From Gemmatimonadota bacterium (lineage in GTDB: Bacteria > Gemmatimonadota > Gemmatimonadetes > Longimicrobiales > Gaopeijiaceae): a stretch of 64,000 nucleotides of DNA. The position numbers and the translations under genes are program-made. The stretch is taken from NCBI GenBank assembly GCA_012960225.1, contig DUBS01000029.1, positions 36,313 through 100,312 of the forward strand, in the 5' to 3' direction. The notes beneath the pieces are model-generated. The model was not told where the DNA came from, searched no databases, and saw only the letters and a list, made by a program, of their open reading frames with translations. Below, piece by piece: positions 43,339 through 53,100 of the stretch; the first letter of the stretch is position 1; every line of letters begins with the position of its first letter.

Positions 43339-45924
43339 ATGAACAGAGTCCATCGGCAAATCTTGTTTGGCGCCTCAGCACTATTGGTGAGCTTACTTAT
43401 CGGACCAAGTGCGCTAGTCGCTCAAGATACGCGGGATCCCGAGGCAATTCTTGCTGCAAAAGACTGGGTGACACCACCGCCTGAGATCGCTGAAGCAGTT
43501 ATGGCGCCTCGCTACCTGAACGTGACGCTCAACAACGTAAGTCCCGACAAGCAATGGTTCATCCATGAGATTGGTGACGGCCCCGTCACGATGGATCGTT
43601 TTTCCAGGCCCTTTGATGAGCTTGGTGGGCTCTTCATCGACTATGCAGCCAACCGGGTGCGGAACCTTACGATCCGCACAAACATCGGTATCAACGTCAT
43701 ATCTTCGGCGGATGGTTCTGAGGTCCAAGTGGACGTGCCCGGAGGATCACGAATCTCGAACACAAGCTGGTCACCAGATGGATCTCACCTAGCCTTCTTT
43801 GTGCATACGGACCAAGCCACGCACATCTACGTGGCCGATCCTACAAGTGGTGACTCCCGGCGCGTGACTCGTTCACCAGTACTAGCAACCTTAGTCACAA
43901 CCTTCGAATGGACTGCAGATGGAAACGAGATCGCGACAGTCCTGGTCCCCTCAGAACGGTCTGTACGACCCGTGCTAATAGGAGCACCTACTGGACCTCA
44001 AGTAAAACAGACCGAGGACGGAGAGAACATGCTCCGCACATATGCAAGCCTGATGGAGACACCGCAGGATGAGGTGTTGCTTGAGTGGCATGCGACTGGG
44101 CAACTCGCGACGATCAATGTAGAGAGTCGGGAAGTGACTGAAATCGGTGACCCGGCAATGATCTACAGCTTCGACTTTTCACCAACCGGTGAGCATACGA
44201 GAACCGTACTCCTTCAAAAGCCATTCAGCTATATCGTTCCGGTCCGAAGCTTTGGACGAGTCGAGCAAATCTGGGACCGAGAAGGAACAGTACTCGCAGA
44301 GCTAGATGTGACTGAGATGAATACCGGCCTGGGTGACAACCGGCCTGCAGCTCCAGGCGTGTCTGGAAGCGATGGGGATCCGGACAAACGACAGGTCACT
44401 TGGAGAGATGACGGGGCAGGTCTGACCTTTCTCCAGCAGGAAGAGAGTGGCGAAGAAGAGGATGATGCCGATTCCGATGAAAGCGCAGAAGCTTCTGACC
44501 ATGTGATGCTCTGGGCACCTCCATTCAACGAAGACAGCCAGTACTCCTTGTACTCACACGAGTCACGTATCCAGAGCCACCGGTTTTCTGCTGACTATGG
44601 AATGCTCTTCTTTAGGACAAGTCAGAGAGGAAATGTGGGAGAATACGCAGTCGACCTGAGTGATCCCGATGCACGCTACACTCTCATCGAATATGACTCT
44701 GATGACTTCTATGCAAATCCAGGTTCACTGGTCATGGCAGGTGGGCGTGTAGGTGGCGGCGGACGTGGTGGTGGTGGTGGGGGCTCTGCCGGTGTGGTAG
44801 AGACATCCTCCGACGGTGCGAACGTCTTCTTGTACGGCACGAGTTACAACGAAGATCCAGCTGCCGAAGGGCCTACAACTTTTCTTGATAAGATCGAGAT
44901 CCGGACGGGTGAAAAACAACGGATTTATGAGAGTGACAATAACAATCAGTATGAGCGGATTTCAGCTATCTTGGACGTTAACGCAGAACACTTTGTCGTA
45001 TCCCGAGAGAGTCCGACTGAGATCGCACAGTCGCACTTGATTACTGGTGCGCAACGGACGCAACTCACTGACAATATCGACTATACGCCCGATCTAACGA
45101 ACGCCCCTCGGCAACGTTTCGTTGTCGAACGACCAGATGGGTTCCGTTTCTTGGTTAACGTGACGCTACCAACTGGCTATACACCTGGCGAGCGGCTGCC
45201 TGCCATGTTCTGGTTCTATCCCCGGGAATATGAAGACCAAGAGAGTTATGACGAACGAGGCCGCACCTATAACATCAATGCCCACCCGAACTTCGGAACT
45301 CGTTCCATTGAATACCTGGTTCGGCTAGGCTACGCAGTCGTTGAGCCCGATGCTCCGATCGTAGGCAAGGCCGGGCAAATGAATAACAATTATCAGCACG
45401 ACCTTAGAAATAACCTGGCGGCGGTAATCGATGAACTCGATGAAAGAGGGATTATCGACCGTAAACGACTAGGACTGGGAGGGCACTCTTACGGAGCATT
45501 TGGAACGGCGAACGCCATGGTCCACACCCCGTTCTTCAAGGCCGGGATTGCTGGTGATGGCAACTATAATCGTACATTCACACCGCTCTCGTTCCAGAGT
45601 GAGAGGCGGATATTCTGGGATGCCAAAGAGGTGTATCTCGGGATGTCACCGTTCGTATATGCGAACAACCTTACCGGAGCCCTCCTCATGTACCATGGCC
45701 TCCATGACCAGAACGTGGGTACAGCGCCTGATCACTCACCACGCCTCTTCCATGCGTTAAATGGGCTAGGCAAGAAGGCGGCGATGTACCTATACCCCTT
45801 CGAGGACCATGGGCCAGCCACAGAAGAGACGATACTTGATCTATGGGCACGTTGGACCGCTTGGCTTGATGTTCACCTGGCAGATGAAGACCTCACAATC
45901 ACGGAACAACAGGACGAACATTAA
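43339..45924 (+). CDS. exported S9 (prolyl oligopeptidase family) peptidase
   Basis: About 861 residues from ATG 43339, which has GGAGG upstream and begins a signal peptide (ILFGASALLVSLLIGPSALVAQ). The N-terminal half is a propeller with TolB-like blades (NTSWSPDGSHLAFF, TFEWTADGNEIATV). A Gly-rich linker (GGGGRGGGGGG) interrupts it near residue 475. The C-terminal alpha/beta hydrolase domain has the nucleophile in LGLGGHSYGAFG (Ser717), the acid in MYHGLHDQNVG and the His in PFEDHGPA. It probably cleaves peptides after proline or acts as an acylpeptide hydrolase. It ends in a strong terminator at 45961-45996. Confidence 0.92.
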   Translation: MNRVHRQILFGASALLVSLLIGPSALVAQDTRDPEAILAAKDWVTPPPEIAEAVMAPRYLNVTLNNVSPDKQWFIHEIGDGPVTMDRFSRPFDELGGLFIDYAANRVRNLTIRTNIGINVISSADGSEVQVDVPGGSRISNTSWSPDGSHLAFFVHTDQATHIYVADPTSGDSRRVTRSPVLATLVTTFEWTADGNEIATVLVPSERSVRPVLIGAPTGPQVKQTEDGENMLRTYASLMETPQDEVLLEWHATGQLATINVESREVTEIGDPAMIYSFDFSPTGEHTRTVLLQKPFSYIVPVRSFGRVEQIWDREGTVLAELDVTEMNTGLGDNRPAAPGVSGSDGDPDKRQVTWRDDGAGLTFLQQEESGEEEDDADSDESAEASDHVMLWAPPFNEDSQYSLYSHESRIQSHRFSADYGMLFFRTSQRGNVGEYAVDLSDPDARYTLIEYDSDDFYANPGSLVMAGGRVGGGGRGGGGGGSAGVVETSSDGANVFLYGTSYNEDPAAEGPTTFLDKIEIRTGEKQRIYESDNNNQYERISAILDVNAEHFVVSRESPTEIAQSHLITGAQRTQLTDNIDYTPDLTNAPRQRFVVERPDGFRFLVNVTLPTGYTPGERLPAMFWFYPREYEDQESYDERGRTYNINAHPNFGTRSIEYLVRLGYAVVEPDAPIVGKAGQMNNNYQHDLRNNLAAVIDELDERGIIDRKRLGLGGHSYGAFGTANAMVHTPFFKAGIAGDGNYNRTFTPLSFQSERRIFWDAKEVYLGMSPFVYANNLTGALLMYHGLHDQNVGTAPDHSPRLFHALNGLGKKAAMYLYPFEDHGPATEETILDLWARWTAWLDVHLADEDLTITEQQDEH

Positions 45925-45960
45925 GCCTTAGCCCGAACGTGGTACCGGGAATACTCAGGA

Positions 45961-45996
45961 TAAAGGGGGGCCGGAGCACCGGCCCCCCTTTATTTT
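45961..45996 (+). terminator. rho-independent terminator after the S9 peptidase
   Basis: Perfect 14-bp stem TAAAGGGGGGCCGG (45961-45974) / CCGGCCCCCCTTTA (45979-45992) with a four-base loop AGCA, followed by TTTT. It is the clearest intrinsic terminator in the window and separates the S9 gene from the serine hydrolase gene downstream. Confidence 0.95.
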
Positions 45997-46038
45997 CACA
46001 AGAACTTGATTGAGACCAATAAATAATTGGACAGAAAA

Positions 46039-47688
46039 ATGAGCTTCTTGAGCCAAGTACGACTGAGCATACTCATTTTGGCCGGGGTCCCCAGCGTAAT
46101 GTACGCCCAGGTCCCAATTGACGTGTCAGTGCGTGTGGATGAGATCTTCGCACCCTGGACGTCAGTATCCTCACCTGGATGTGCGGTGGGCGTAGCCCTA
46201 GATGGCCTAACCGTCTTGGAGCGAGCATACGGAATGGCTGATCTGGAGCATGGGATTCCCAATAAGCCGGAGACAATCTTCGAAGGCGGCTCTGTCTCCA
46301 AGCAATTTACAGCTGCAGCGATCATGCTTCTTGCCCTCAACGGCCAACTGTCTCTAGAGGACGATATTCGGAAATACGTGCCGGAAGTTCCGAACTATGG
46401 TCCCACTATCACACTTCGTCATCTCATGACGCACACGAGTGGACTGAGAGATTGGGGTAGCGTAGCGGGAATCTCAGGATGGGGTCGCGAGCAAAGAAGT
46501 CACACCCATGAACATGTACTCGACATCGTTAGTCGACAGAGTGCAGCCAATTTTGACCCAGGTCACGAATACTCATATTCGAATACAGGGTACAATCTGC
46601 TTGCCATCGTTGTGGATCGACTGGCCGGTATGTCGTTCGCGGACTTCTCCAAGGAACATATATTCGAGCCCTTGGGAATGAACAGCACCCAGTGGAGAGA
46701 CGACTACCGTCGCCTCGTGCCAGGCCGCAGCTCAGCCTATGCAGCAAGACCCGGGGGAAACTGGGTGATCAACCGACCTATAGAACATGTCCACGGTAAC
46801 GGAGGCATTCTAACGACCGTTGGGGATTTAATGATCTGGAATGAGGCACTCACCGACGGACGACTCGGAGGCCCAGAGTTTGTGCGGATGATGCATAATG
46901 AGAGGGGCAGGTTATCTAACGGTGCCGAGATCATCTACGCCGGAGGACTTCAACATGGGACGATGGGTGGCGTGCGCTCAGTAACCCACACAGGATCTAC
47001 TGCAGGATATAGGGCATTCCTTGGACGTTATCCCGACCACAAGCTGTCAGTCGCAATGCTTTGTAATGCGTCGAACGTGTCCACCGGGGGCACCGGCGCA
47101 AGCGTTGCAAGAGCCTTCTTAGGTGATGCCCTTACGGAGGCCACCCCTCCAGAACCAGCTTCTGTATCAACCATGGTCCTCGAACGTTACGTCGGCCTCT
47201 ATAGAGATCCCGTAACTGGTAACACGCGAACCTTAGGGCTCGCAGGTGGTGAACTCAGAGATGGAAATACAACGCTTATTCCGCTGAGTGAGACCCACTT
47301 CCAGGCTGGAACCACAGATCGCATCTACCGGTTCCAACTCAACCGGGGACAACGCCCCCAGTTCAAGATTGAAGCTTGGCAATACACAAACCAAGCGTTC
47401 GAACCCGTGGAAGCTTGGTCGCCAAGCCCAGGTGAGCTTGTATCATTCGAGGGCACGTACACTAGCTACGATGCGGAAACCACGTTCTTGGCAGAAGTGA
47501 CTAACGGTGTGCTCACGCTCACGCAGCGCCCAGGTATCACCCGTATCCTCACCCCGATCTATCCAAACGCCTTTAGCTCGGGGGGGCCAATGGTACGGTT
47601 CAGGGCTGACGCGTCCGGGGACACCAATGAGCTAAGTCTCAGTATCGGAAGGGTTTACGACATGCGATTTCAAAAAATAGGAAACTGA
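46039..47688 (+). CDS. exported serine beta-lactamase/DD-peptidase-family hydrolase
   Basis: A 549-residue enzyme from ATG 46039 (a TTG at 46027 is the alternative) with a signal peptide (LSILILAGVPSVMYAQ). The SxxK nucleophile motif is SVSK (Ser85, Lys88) and the YxN motif appears as YSNTGYN. The third motif region is around HTGSTAGYR, where the first residue replaces Lys of KTG. A C-terminal beta-barrel domain (YVGLYRDPVTGNTRTL and FEGTYTSYDAETTFL) is the lipocalin-like tail of class C-type esterases. It may be an esterase, D-amino acid amidase or PBP4*-like enzyme; resistance to antibiotics should not be assumed. Confidence 0.9.
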   Translation: MSFLSQVRLSILILAGVPSVMYAQVPIDVSVRVDEIFAPWTSVSSPGCAVGVALDGLTVLERAYGMADLEHGIPNKPETIFEGGSVSKQFTAAAIMLLALNGQLSLEDDIRKYVPEVPNYGPTITLRHLMTHTSGLRDWGSVAGISGWGREQRSHTHEHVLDIVSRQSAANFDPGHEYSYSNTGYNLLAIVVDRLAGMSFADFSKEHIFEPLGMNSTQWRDDYRRLVPGRSSAYAARPGGNWVINRPIEHVHGNGGILTTVGDLMIWNEALTDGRLGGPEFVRMMHNERGRLSNGAEIIYAGGLQHGTMGGVRSVTHTGSTAGYRAFLGRYPDHKLSVAMLCNASNVSTGGTGASVARAFLGDALTEATPPEPASVSTMVLERYVGLYRDPVTGNTRTLGLAGGELRDGNTTLIPLSETHFQAGTTDRIYRFQLNRGQRPQFKIEAWQYTNQAFEPVEAWSPSPGELVSFEGTYTSYDAETTFLAEVTNGVLTLTQRPGITRILTPIYPNAFSSGGPMVRFRADASGDTNELSLSIGRVYDMRFQKIGN

Positions 47689-47730
47689 GTGTCAGACTAA
47701 AGCGCTATATTCTTAACATTCCCTGAATCT

Positions 47731-49869
47731 CTATCGCCTCCCAGGTAAGCCCTCTGCTGTCACACGTTCTCCTTGTACAAGCTTACGATCTAGGAAGTCA
47801 TCCGACGCCTCAAATGCTTCAACCCAACGTCTGAACAGTAAGGTCGAGTGTACGTCATCGGGCCAGACCATCAGCTCGTACTCTACACCATGTGCTCGCA
47901 ACAGTTGGACGAGGCCAACTGTTTGGGAAAAATCGACATTTCGGTCGTCATCCCCATGAATCAATAACACTGGGGATGTCCAGTTCTCGATCTCTGAGAT
48001 TGATGACGCCTGCCAGGAGACACTTTCCGGATCAAGCGAGTCGCCCCAGAGGTGTACACCAGCGATGTCAACACCAGCTGCGAACACGTCAGAATCCCGG
48101 GCCAAGCCTTGAGCTGTGAGGATACCGCCGTAAGAGAGCCCCCAAATACCGACCCGGCTTGCATCAACGTCGTCCCGGGACTGCAAGTATTTCCCAGCAG
48201 CCAACACATCTCTGTACTCAGTATTACCCTGCCCTCCACGTCCGGGAGAATTTCGAAATTCTTTTCCGTATCCAATCCCGCTTCGGTAATTAACCGACAA
48301 CACCACATAACCGCGCGACGCAAAATATTGGTTCATGGCATACGCCATGTGGTAGAAGCCGCGATGATGATACCCCAGCAGCATCTGCCGCCTCGATCCA
48401 CCGTGAATAAAAATGAGAGCCGGCCTCTGCTCTCCTTCTTGGAGGTCAGAGGGTAGAAAAAGTTGGTTGTTAAACTCAAGACCATCTTCTGCGGTCAAGG
48501 TCACGTTCTCAGGAATCACATGTGCACCTCGCGGAAATTGATCCGGAAGCGATGTAATCACACGTGCTTGTCCGCTGTTGGCTGGAACAATGGCAACGGA
48601 CTGGGCCTGTCGGGCGTCCGCGAAAAGGATGGCGACGTCATCACCCGATGAAAGAGTTGCTGGGTATGTTTCGATCCCATTTCCCTGGGTCATCATCTCA
48701 GGCCGCCCACCTCCCACCGACACACGCCATAAGTCTCGCCGATCTATACCACTATGGTTTGAGGAGTAGAATAGCGTTCGTCCATCAGCAGAGAAGGCCG
48801 TTTGCATCACGAACCCATCGCCCGGTGTCAATTCAACCAGCGCGGGCTCCTCAACCGAAATCGAATACCAGTGTCGCCAGTTACCGGGCTCTGCCTCAAA
48901 CACGATATGTTCACCTTGCCACTGGATCTGGCTGATCTCGTTGAGCCCATCCTCCTCTGCCGGCGCGCTCCAAAGAAGCCTCCCCGCGCCAGTGGACGTG
49001 TCAGCAATCCAGATCTCAAGTGTGTGACCGCCAACGAATGCCGAAGAAATCAAACCGTCAGGAAAATCTGATGCCTCGAGCCTCTCAGGACGCTCCGCTC
49101 CCGAACCAAACGGCAGGCCTGGGCGACGAATGAACGCAACCCGTGAACCATCTGGAGACCAAGTTGGTGAAGAATCCCGATCAACGCCGGGAGAGAGATA
49201 GGTGACCGAAGGACTTCGCTGGTCGTAAACTCCAATATAGCTGTGATCACCACGCCCGCTGACAAAGGCCACGTGACCTCCATCAGGTGACCAAACAGGA
49301 TCTCTGTTCTGACCGTAATTAGTGATGAAGGGTGTGCCTCCGTCCTCCACAGGACGTAACCCGGAGTTGACCGGAGCTCGGTAGATCTGACCCGAGTCCA
49401 CATACAGCACCCAGCGACCATCTGGCGAGAGCTCATAGTCTCGCATCGCTACCACCCGCCATGGGTTACCACCACTGGTACCCATCGCCCATACGACTCT
49501 CTCCCCCCCTCGTGGATTACTGGTTGGGTTTGCGACCCATCCTTCCCGATTAGGTGCATGACCACGAATAAAAGTCACAATCTTACCATCGTAAGAAATT
49601 TGCAGGCCGGTGAGGTCGATACCGTCATCTTCTAGATAACTCGTGAGCCGAACTGGATCATATTCAGGAGGGGTAGCGGTGTAGACGTTCCTCATGCCCC
49701 GCTCATTCTCAATCCAGGCAATCCGGTCTGCATGTTTTGCTGAGACTAGGTTAGATGGAAATCCAGGGCTGAGAATATCCTCGATACTGAAGTTTCCCTG
49801 ATCCTGTCCTAGCCCGCCCGAAGCTGACAGCAAGAAGAGGGACAAAACGGTAATCGAAGTGCGAATCAT
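47731..49869 (-). CDS. exported S9 peptidase (DPP/acylaminoacyl peptidase type)
   Basis: A 712-residue protein with a signal peptide (SITVLSLFLLSASGGLGQ). The propeller half has TolB/DPP-like blades: ISYDGKIVTFIRG, YELSPDGRWVLYVD, PVWSPDGGHVAFVSG, PTWSPDGSRVAFIRR and TAFSADGRTLFYSSN. The catalytic domain carries FIHGGSRR, NYRSGIGYG, then VGIWGLSYGGILT (Ser579), LIHGDDDRNV (acid) and WPDDVHSTL (His). Both halves point to an exported dipeptidyl or acylaminoacyl peptidase. It converges with the beta-lactamase-type gene over 42 bp and diverges from the M14 gene. It is not a close copy of the S9 protein at 43339. Confidence 0.92.
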   Translation of the reverse strand: MIRTSITVLSLFLLSASGGLGQDQGNFSIEDILSPGFPSNLVSAKHADRIAWIENERGMRNVYTATPPEYDPVRLTSYLEDDGIDLTGLQISYDGKIVTFIRGHAPNREGWVANPTSNPRGGERVVWAMGTSGGNPWRVVAMRDYELSPDGRWVLYVDSGQIYRAPVNSGLRPVEDGGTPFITNYGQNRDPVWSPDGGHVAFVSGRGDHSYIGVYDQRSPSVTYLSPGVDRDSSPTWSPDGSRVAFIRRPGLPFGSGAERPERLEASDFPDGLISSAFVGGHTLEIWIADTSTGAGRLLWSAPAEEDGLNEISQIQWQGEHIVFEAEPGNWRHWYSISVEEPALVELTPGDGFVMQTAFSADGRTLFYSSNHSGIDRRDLWRVSVGGGRPEMMTQGNGIETYPATLSSGDDVAILFADARQAQSVAIVPANSGQARVITSLPDQFPRGAHVIPENVTLTAEDGLEFNNQLFLPSDLQEGEQRPALIFIHGGSRRQMLLGYHHRGFYHMAYAMNQYFASRGYVVLSVNYRSGIGYGKEFRNSPGRGGQGNTEYRDVLAAGKYLQSRDDVDASRVGIWGLSYGGILTAQGLARDSDVFAAGVDIAGVHLWGDSLDPESVSWQASSISEIENWTSPVLLIHGDDDRNVDFSQTVGLVQLLRAHGVEYELMVWPDDVHSTLLFRRWVEAFEASDDFLDRKLVQGERVTAEGLPGRR

Positions 49870-50101
49870 GAGTACCTCCTGCGCAGCGGCTTGCTACCCG
49901 CGTCTTAGTTCTCTGCGAATCATGAGGGGTTGGCGGCTTTCGGAAAAGTGGAACACCATCTGTTGCAACTAACATCGAAGGGAGAAACAACCTACAAGCC
50001 GACTCTTCTATCACGCTTGTAGCTACCGAAGGCGGCCCCTAGGTTCGCTTTCCGAGCCAGTTCTGATGCACCTGCTCTACCCCGGTACCCGGAGTGGAAC
50101 C

Positions 50102-53100
50102 ATGCGCCATATCCCGATCCTCGTCACGATATCTCTAGTCCTGAGCAACTCCGCAACGACCGCCGTGTCGGCCCAAGCTCAGGCAACAAGAATGGACCTG
50201 ACCACGCTATACGATCTCGGTAATCTCGTGGTCGACACCAACGCAGATAGTGTGCCAGACTTGGTGAATGCGTCTCTCATCTTAGGTGAGACACCTACCA
50301 TCACCGAGACGGCAGCAGCAGCAGAGATCTCAGCTCGTCTCGGTTTTGAGACGATGGCGATGAACCTCCCGATCCAGCGCGGAATTGCAGCCGAAGGGAT
50401 TCTGATCGCTATCGGGCGGAGTGGCCTAGCTGCTTCGGGCCTTAGCTCACCAGGTATTGATCCAACCTCACTCGACGCTGGAGAGGGCTCCGTGGTCATT
50501 CGAAATGTGGATGACCGCACTTGGGTGCTCGTTGTGGGTGGTGATGACGAAGGGCTCATGGCGGCTGCCCGTCTCTTTTCTGGTGTACTTCCTCACACGA
50601 GGACGCTCTCAACCGCCAAACTAAGTGCGGTTGCTGAAGACCTTTCCGATGCGCTGGCGAATGCAGGAGTTGTGGATGGGGAAGTCCGATTGACTCAGGC
50701 ACGTGCCAGAACAGATAGAGATGGCGTATCCCGAATCGTTGCCGATATCACAGTCGATCCTGTCGACATTGATTCAGCAGCAACAGCGATGCGTCGTCTC
50801 CGGGACCTAAAGCCTGGTGACGAAGACTCTAGGCCAGAAGAATCTGCTGAAATTTCCGAGCAAGAAACGGATTCGGTCACAACTCAGGGCGATGATCAGG
50901 AGTACAACCGCATTCCCTTGTCCTATCCTGGCCTCGGTTCGGTAGAGGCAAGAATTACCGACGGGCCCGTAATCCGTCTACAGGGTCGAGCAGAACCCGA
51001 CCCTCCAGGGCCCATCTCAGGGAGACCGGGCGGTGGCGCAAAAAACGACCTAGACCTCTCAAACCTATACACGACAGACGGATTCTTAGGTGGAGGACCT
51101 ATCCCTGATCGTATCGATGTGGTGCTTGTCCCAGGGTCCTCAGGCATAGAAGGGTTACCCGATCTAGCTGGAAGACTTGGCCTTGAATCGACTGGATTTG
51201 TTGTGCCACTCGTCCGACCAGCTGAGACCTTCGACAACCCTGGATCACAGCCTACGCTGGTCTTGGTCGGCACTGGCAACCGGTTCACGGACCAACTCGC
51301 TGACAGTGGCCTAATCAATACCTCTACCCTGGGGCCTGGGGAGGGCCTAATCCAGATTGTTCCGGATGCGTTCGGATCGAAATCTTCACTCGTTGTGACT
51401 GGCAGTGACAACTCCGGCGCCCTGAGAGCCTTGGAACAAGTCGCTTTGACCTTTCCGCATCTCGATGAACGTGGGAAAGACCGACCAACCGTGGATGACG
51501 TTGAGCAGGAAGTATGGGATGCACTCTCTGGGTACTCGCCTGTAGGACAAGCAGCAATTGGCTTGTACAAGCTTGATCGTATTGCAGAAAAGCTTTCTGA
51601 TGTCACAGTCTCTTCTGCTCGTGTGCTCATGTCGGTTGAGAAAGCGGAAGATGGCCTGGGCGAGTACGTGCGGGCGAGAGCTTCCTCTAGCCTGGGCACA
51701 AATAATCTCGAAGTCTTAATCGACGACCGAGATGTCCAAGAATCCGGCACAATCTTCGAAGAGACGAAGACACTTCCGTCCGAGGTTGACCGCTTTTGGT
51801 CTCTCTTCCGAGAAACAATCATCCCGGCAGCGACAGCAGGTCAGCCGATTCGGGTAGAAGCTCGTTTGAGTGAACCCCCTGAGCTTCGTGCCCAAATCGC
51901 TAGTGAAGCCCAGCAAACATTGATTGATGCGGGGGCTGACCCTACCAACACGGAAGTGCGTATCCTCTCCGCGTTCAAACAGGGCTATTCCTGGCTCGAA
52001 GAAGTGATCGCACCGAGACTCCAAGGCCACACCTTGGGAGAGATCCTCATCAGTTTTCGGAGAAATGACCCGCCAGAGGACTGGCCACAACAAGCGATTA
52101 ATACACCAGTCCGATGGCTGCACGAGATCTTTCCGATTGACGAGGTATTCGCGCGCGATCTTGGTCTTGAACTCGAACAGATAAGGTTTGAGCAAGTGAC
52201 CGAAGGTCCTACCTACGAAGTACGCGTAACGGACGCGTCAGGCTCGGTCATTCTTAACGAGAGCTTTGATCCAAAATGGGTCCTTCGCCCATATTTTGAT
52301 CGATTCCAAGACTACGAGCAGGTCAGGGTGACGACTGGCTGGCTACTGGCTACTGCTGGTGGCCGAACGATTGCAGATGAACGAATCGTGACCGATCCAG
52401 AGGCTTTTTGGGATTATTACCAAGCCGAGGTCCTACCAGTCATTTATGACTACGTGATGGAATTGCACGAAGGGATACCGAACGGTGGCAGTGGTGATGC
52501 CCCCTATTTCGGGTCACTGACAGTCGAGATGGCAATGAGTGAGCCCGACTACCGCCTTGGGATTGATAACGAAATCCATGCACCAATGGATGCCCTACAC
52601 GAAGAGATTTACTTCGGAACAATCGAGTTCTTCGATATCCTAGGGCGTAACTCACGCGGGCAGGGGCTGACGTTCCCCGGACGTGTCATACCCCGCATGC
52701 GGCCCAAGTCCGACGGGTCGGCCGCAACTGTTGAGATCGTATTCACAGGCTTTGCCACCTCACGCCCAGCCGTCATAGTTGAATATCAGGACGATAAAGG
52801 AGACACGGGTGAAGTGCGCCTTGACATTCCGAAGACGGGACTTGAGCGACCTTCTGCGAGACTAGCCAAGGTCCATGAAGATGAACCTGGGCTCAGACAT
52901 CTAGGTCTAAGGGTCCGTGTCGACACGGACCTAGACGCACGTGACAGTCTCATCACTCTCTCTGCCCCGGAAGCCGTCGACCGAAGTATGGTCTCGGCTG
53001 CGCAGATTGAAGCAACGATTCAGGAAATCGAGTCACTACGCAGCCAGGGCCTCTATAGTACCGCGCTCTCCTACCACGGATTAGGCTCAATCGAGATCTG

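Noticed and set aside
44750..44790. Gly-codon repeat tract as a possible DNA repeat element
   Set aside because: It is an in-frame low-complexity glycine linker in the S9 peptidase; the similar tract near 56150-56195 is the same in the met-zincin.
46039..47688. Serine hydrolase as an antibiotic resistance beta-lactamase
   Set aside because: The SxxK and YxN motifs are shared with esterases and peptidases, the KTG-like motif begins with His, and a C-terminal barrel domain is present.
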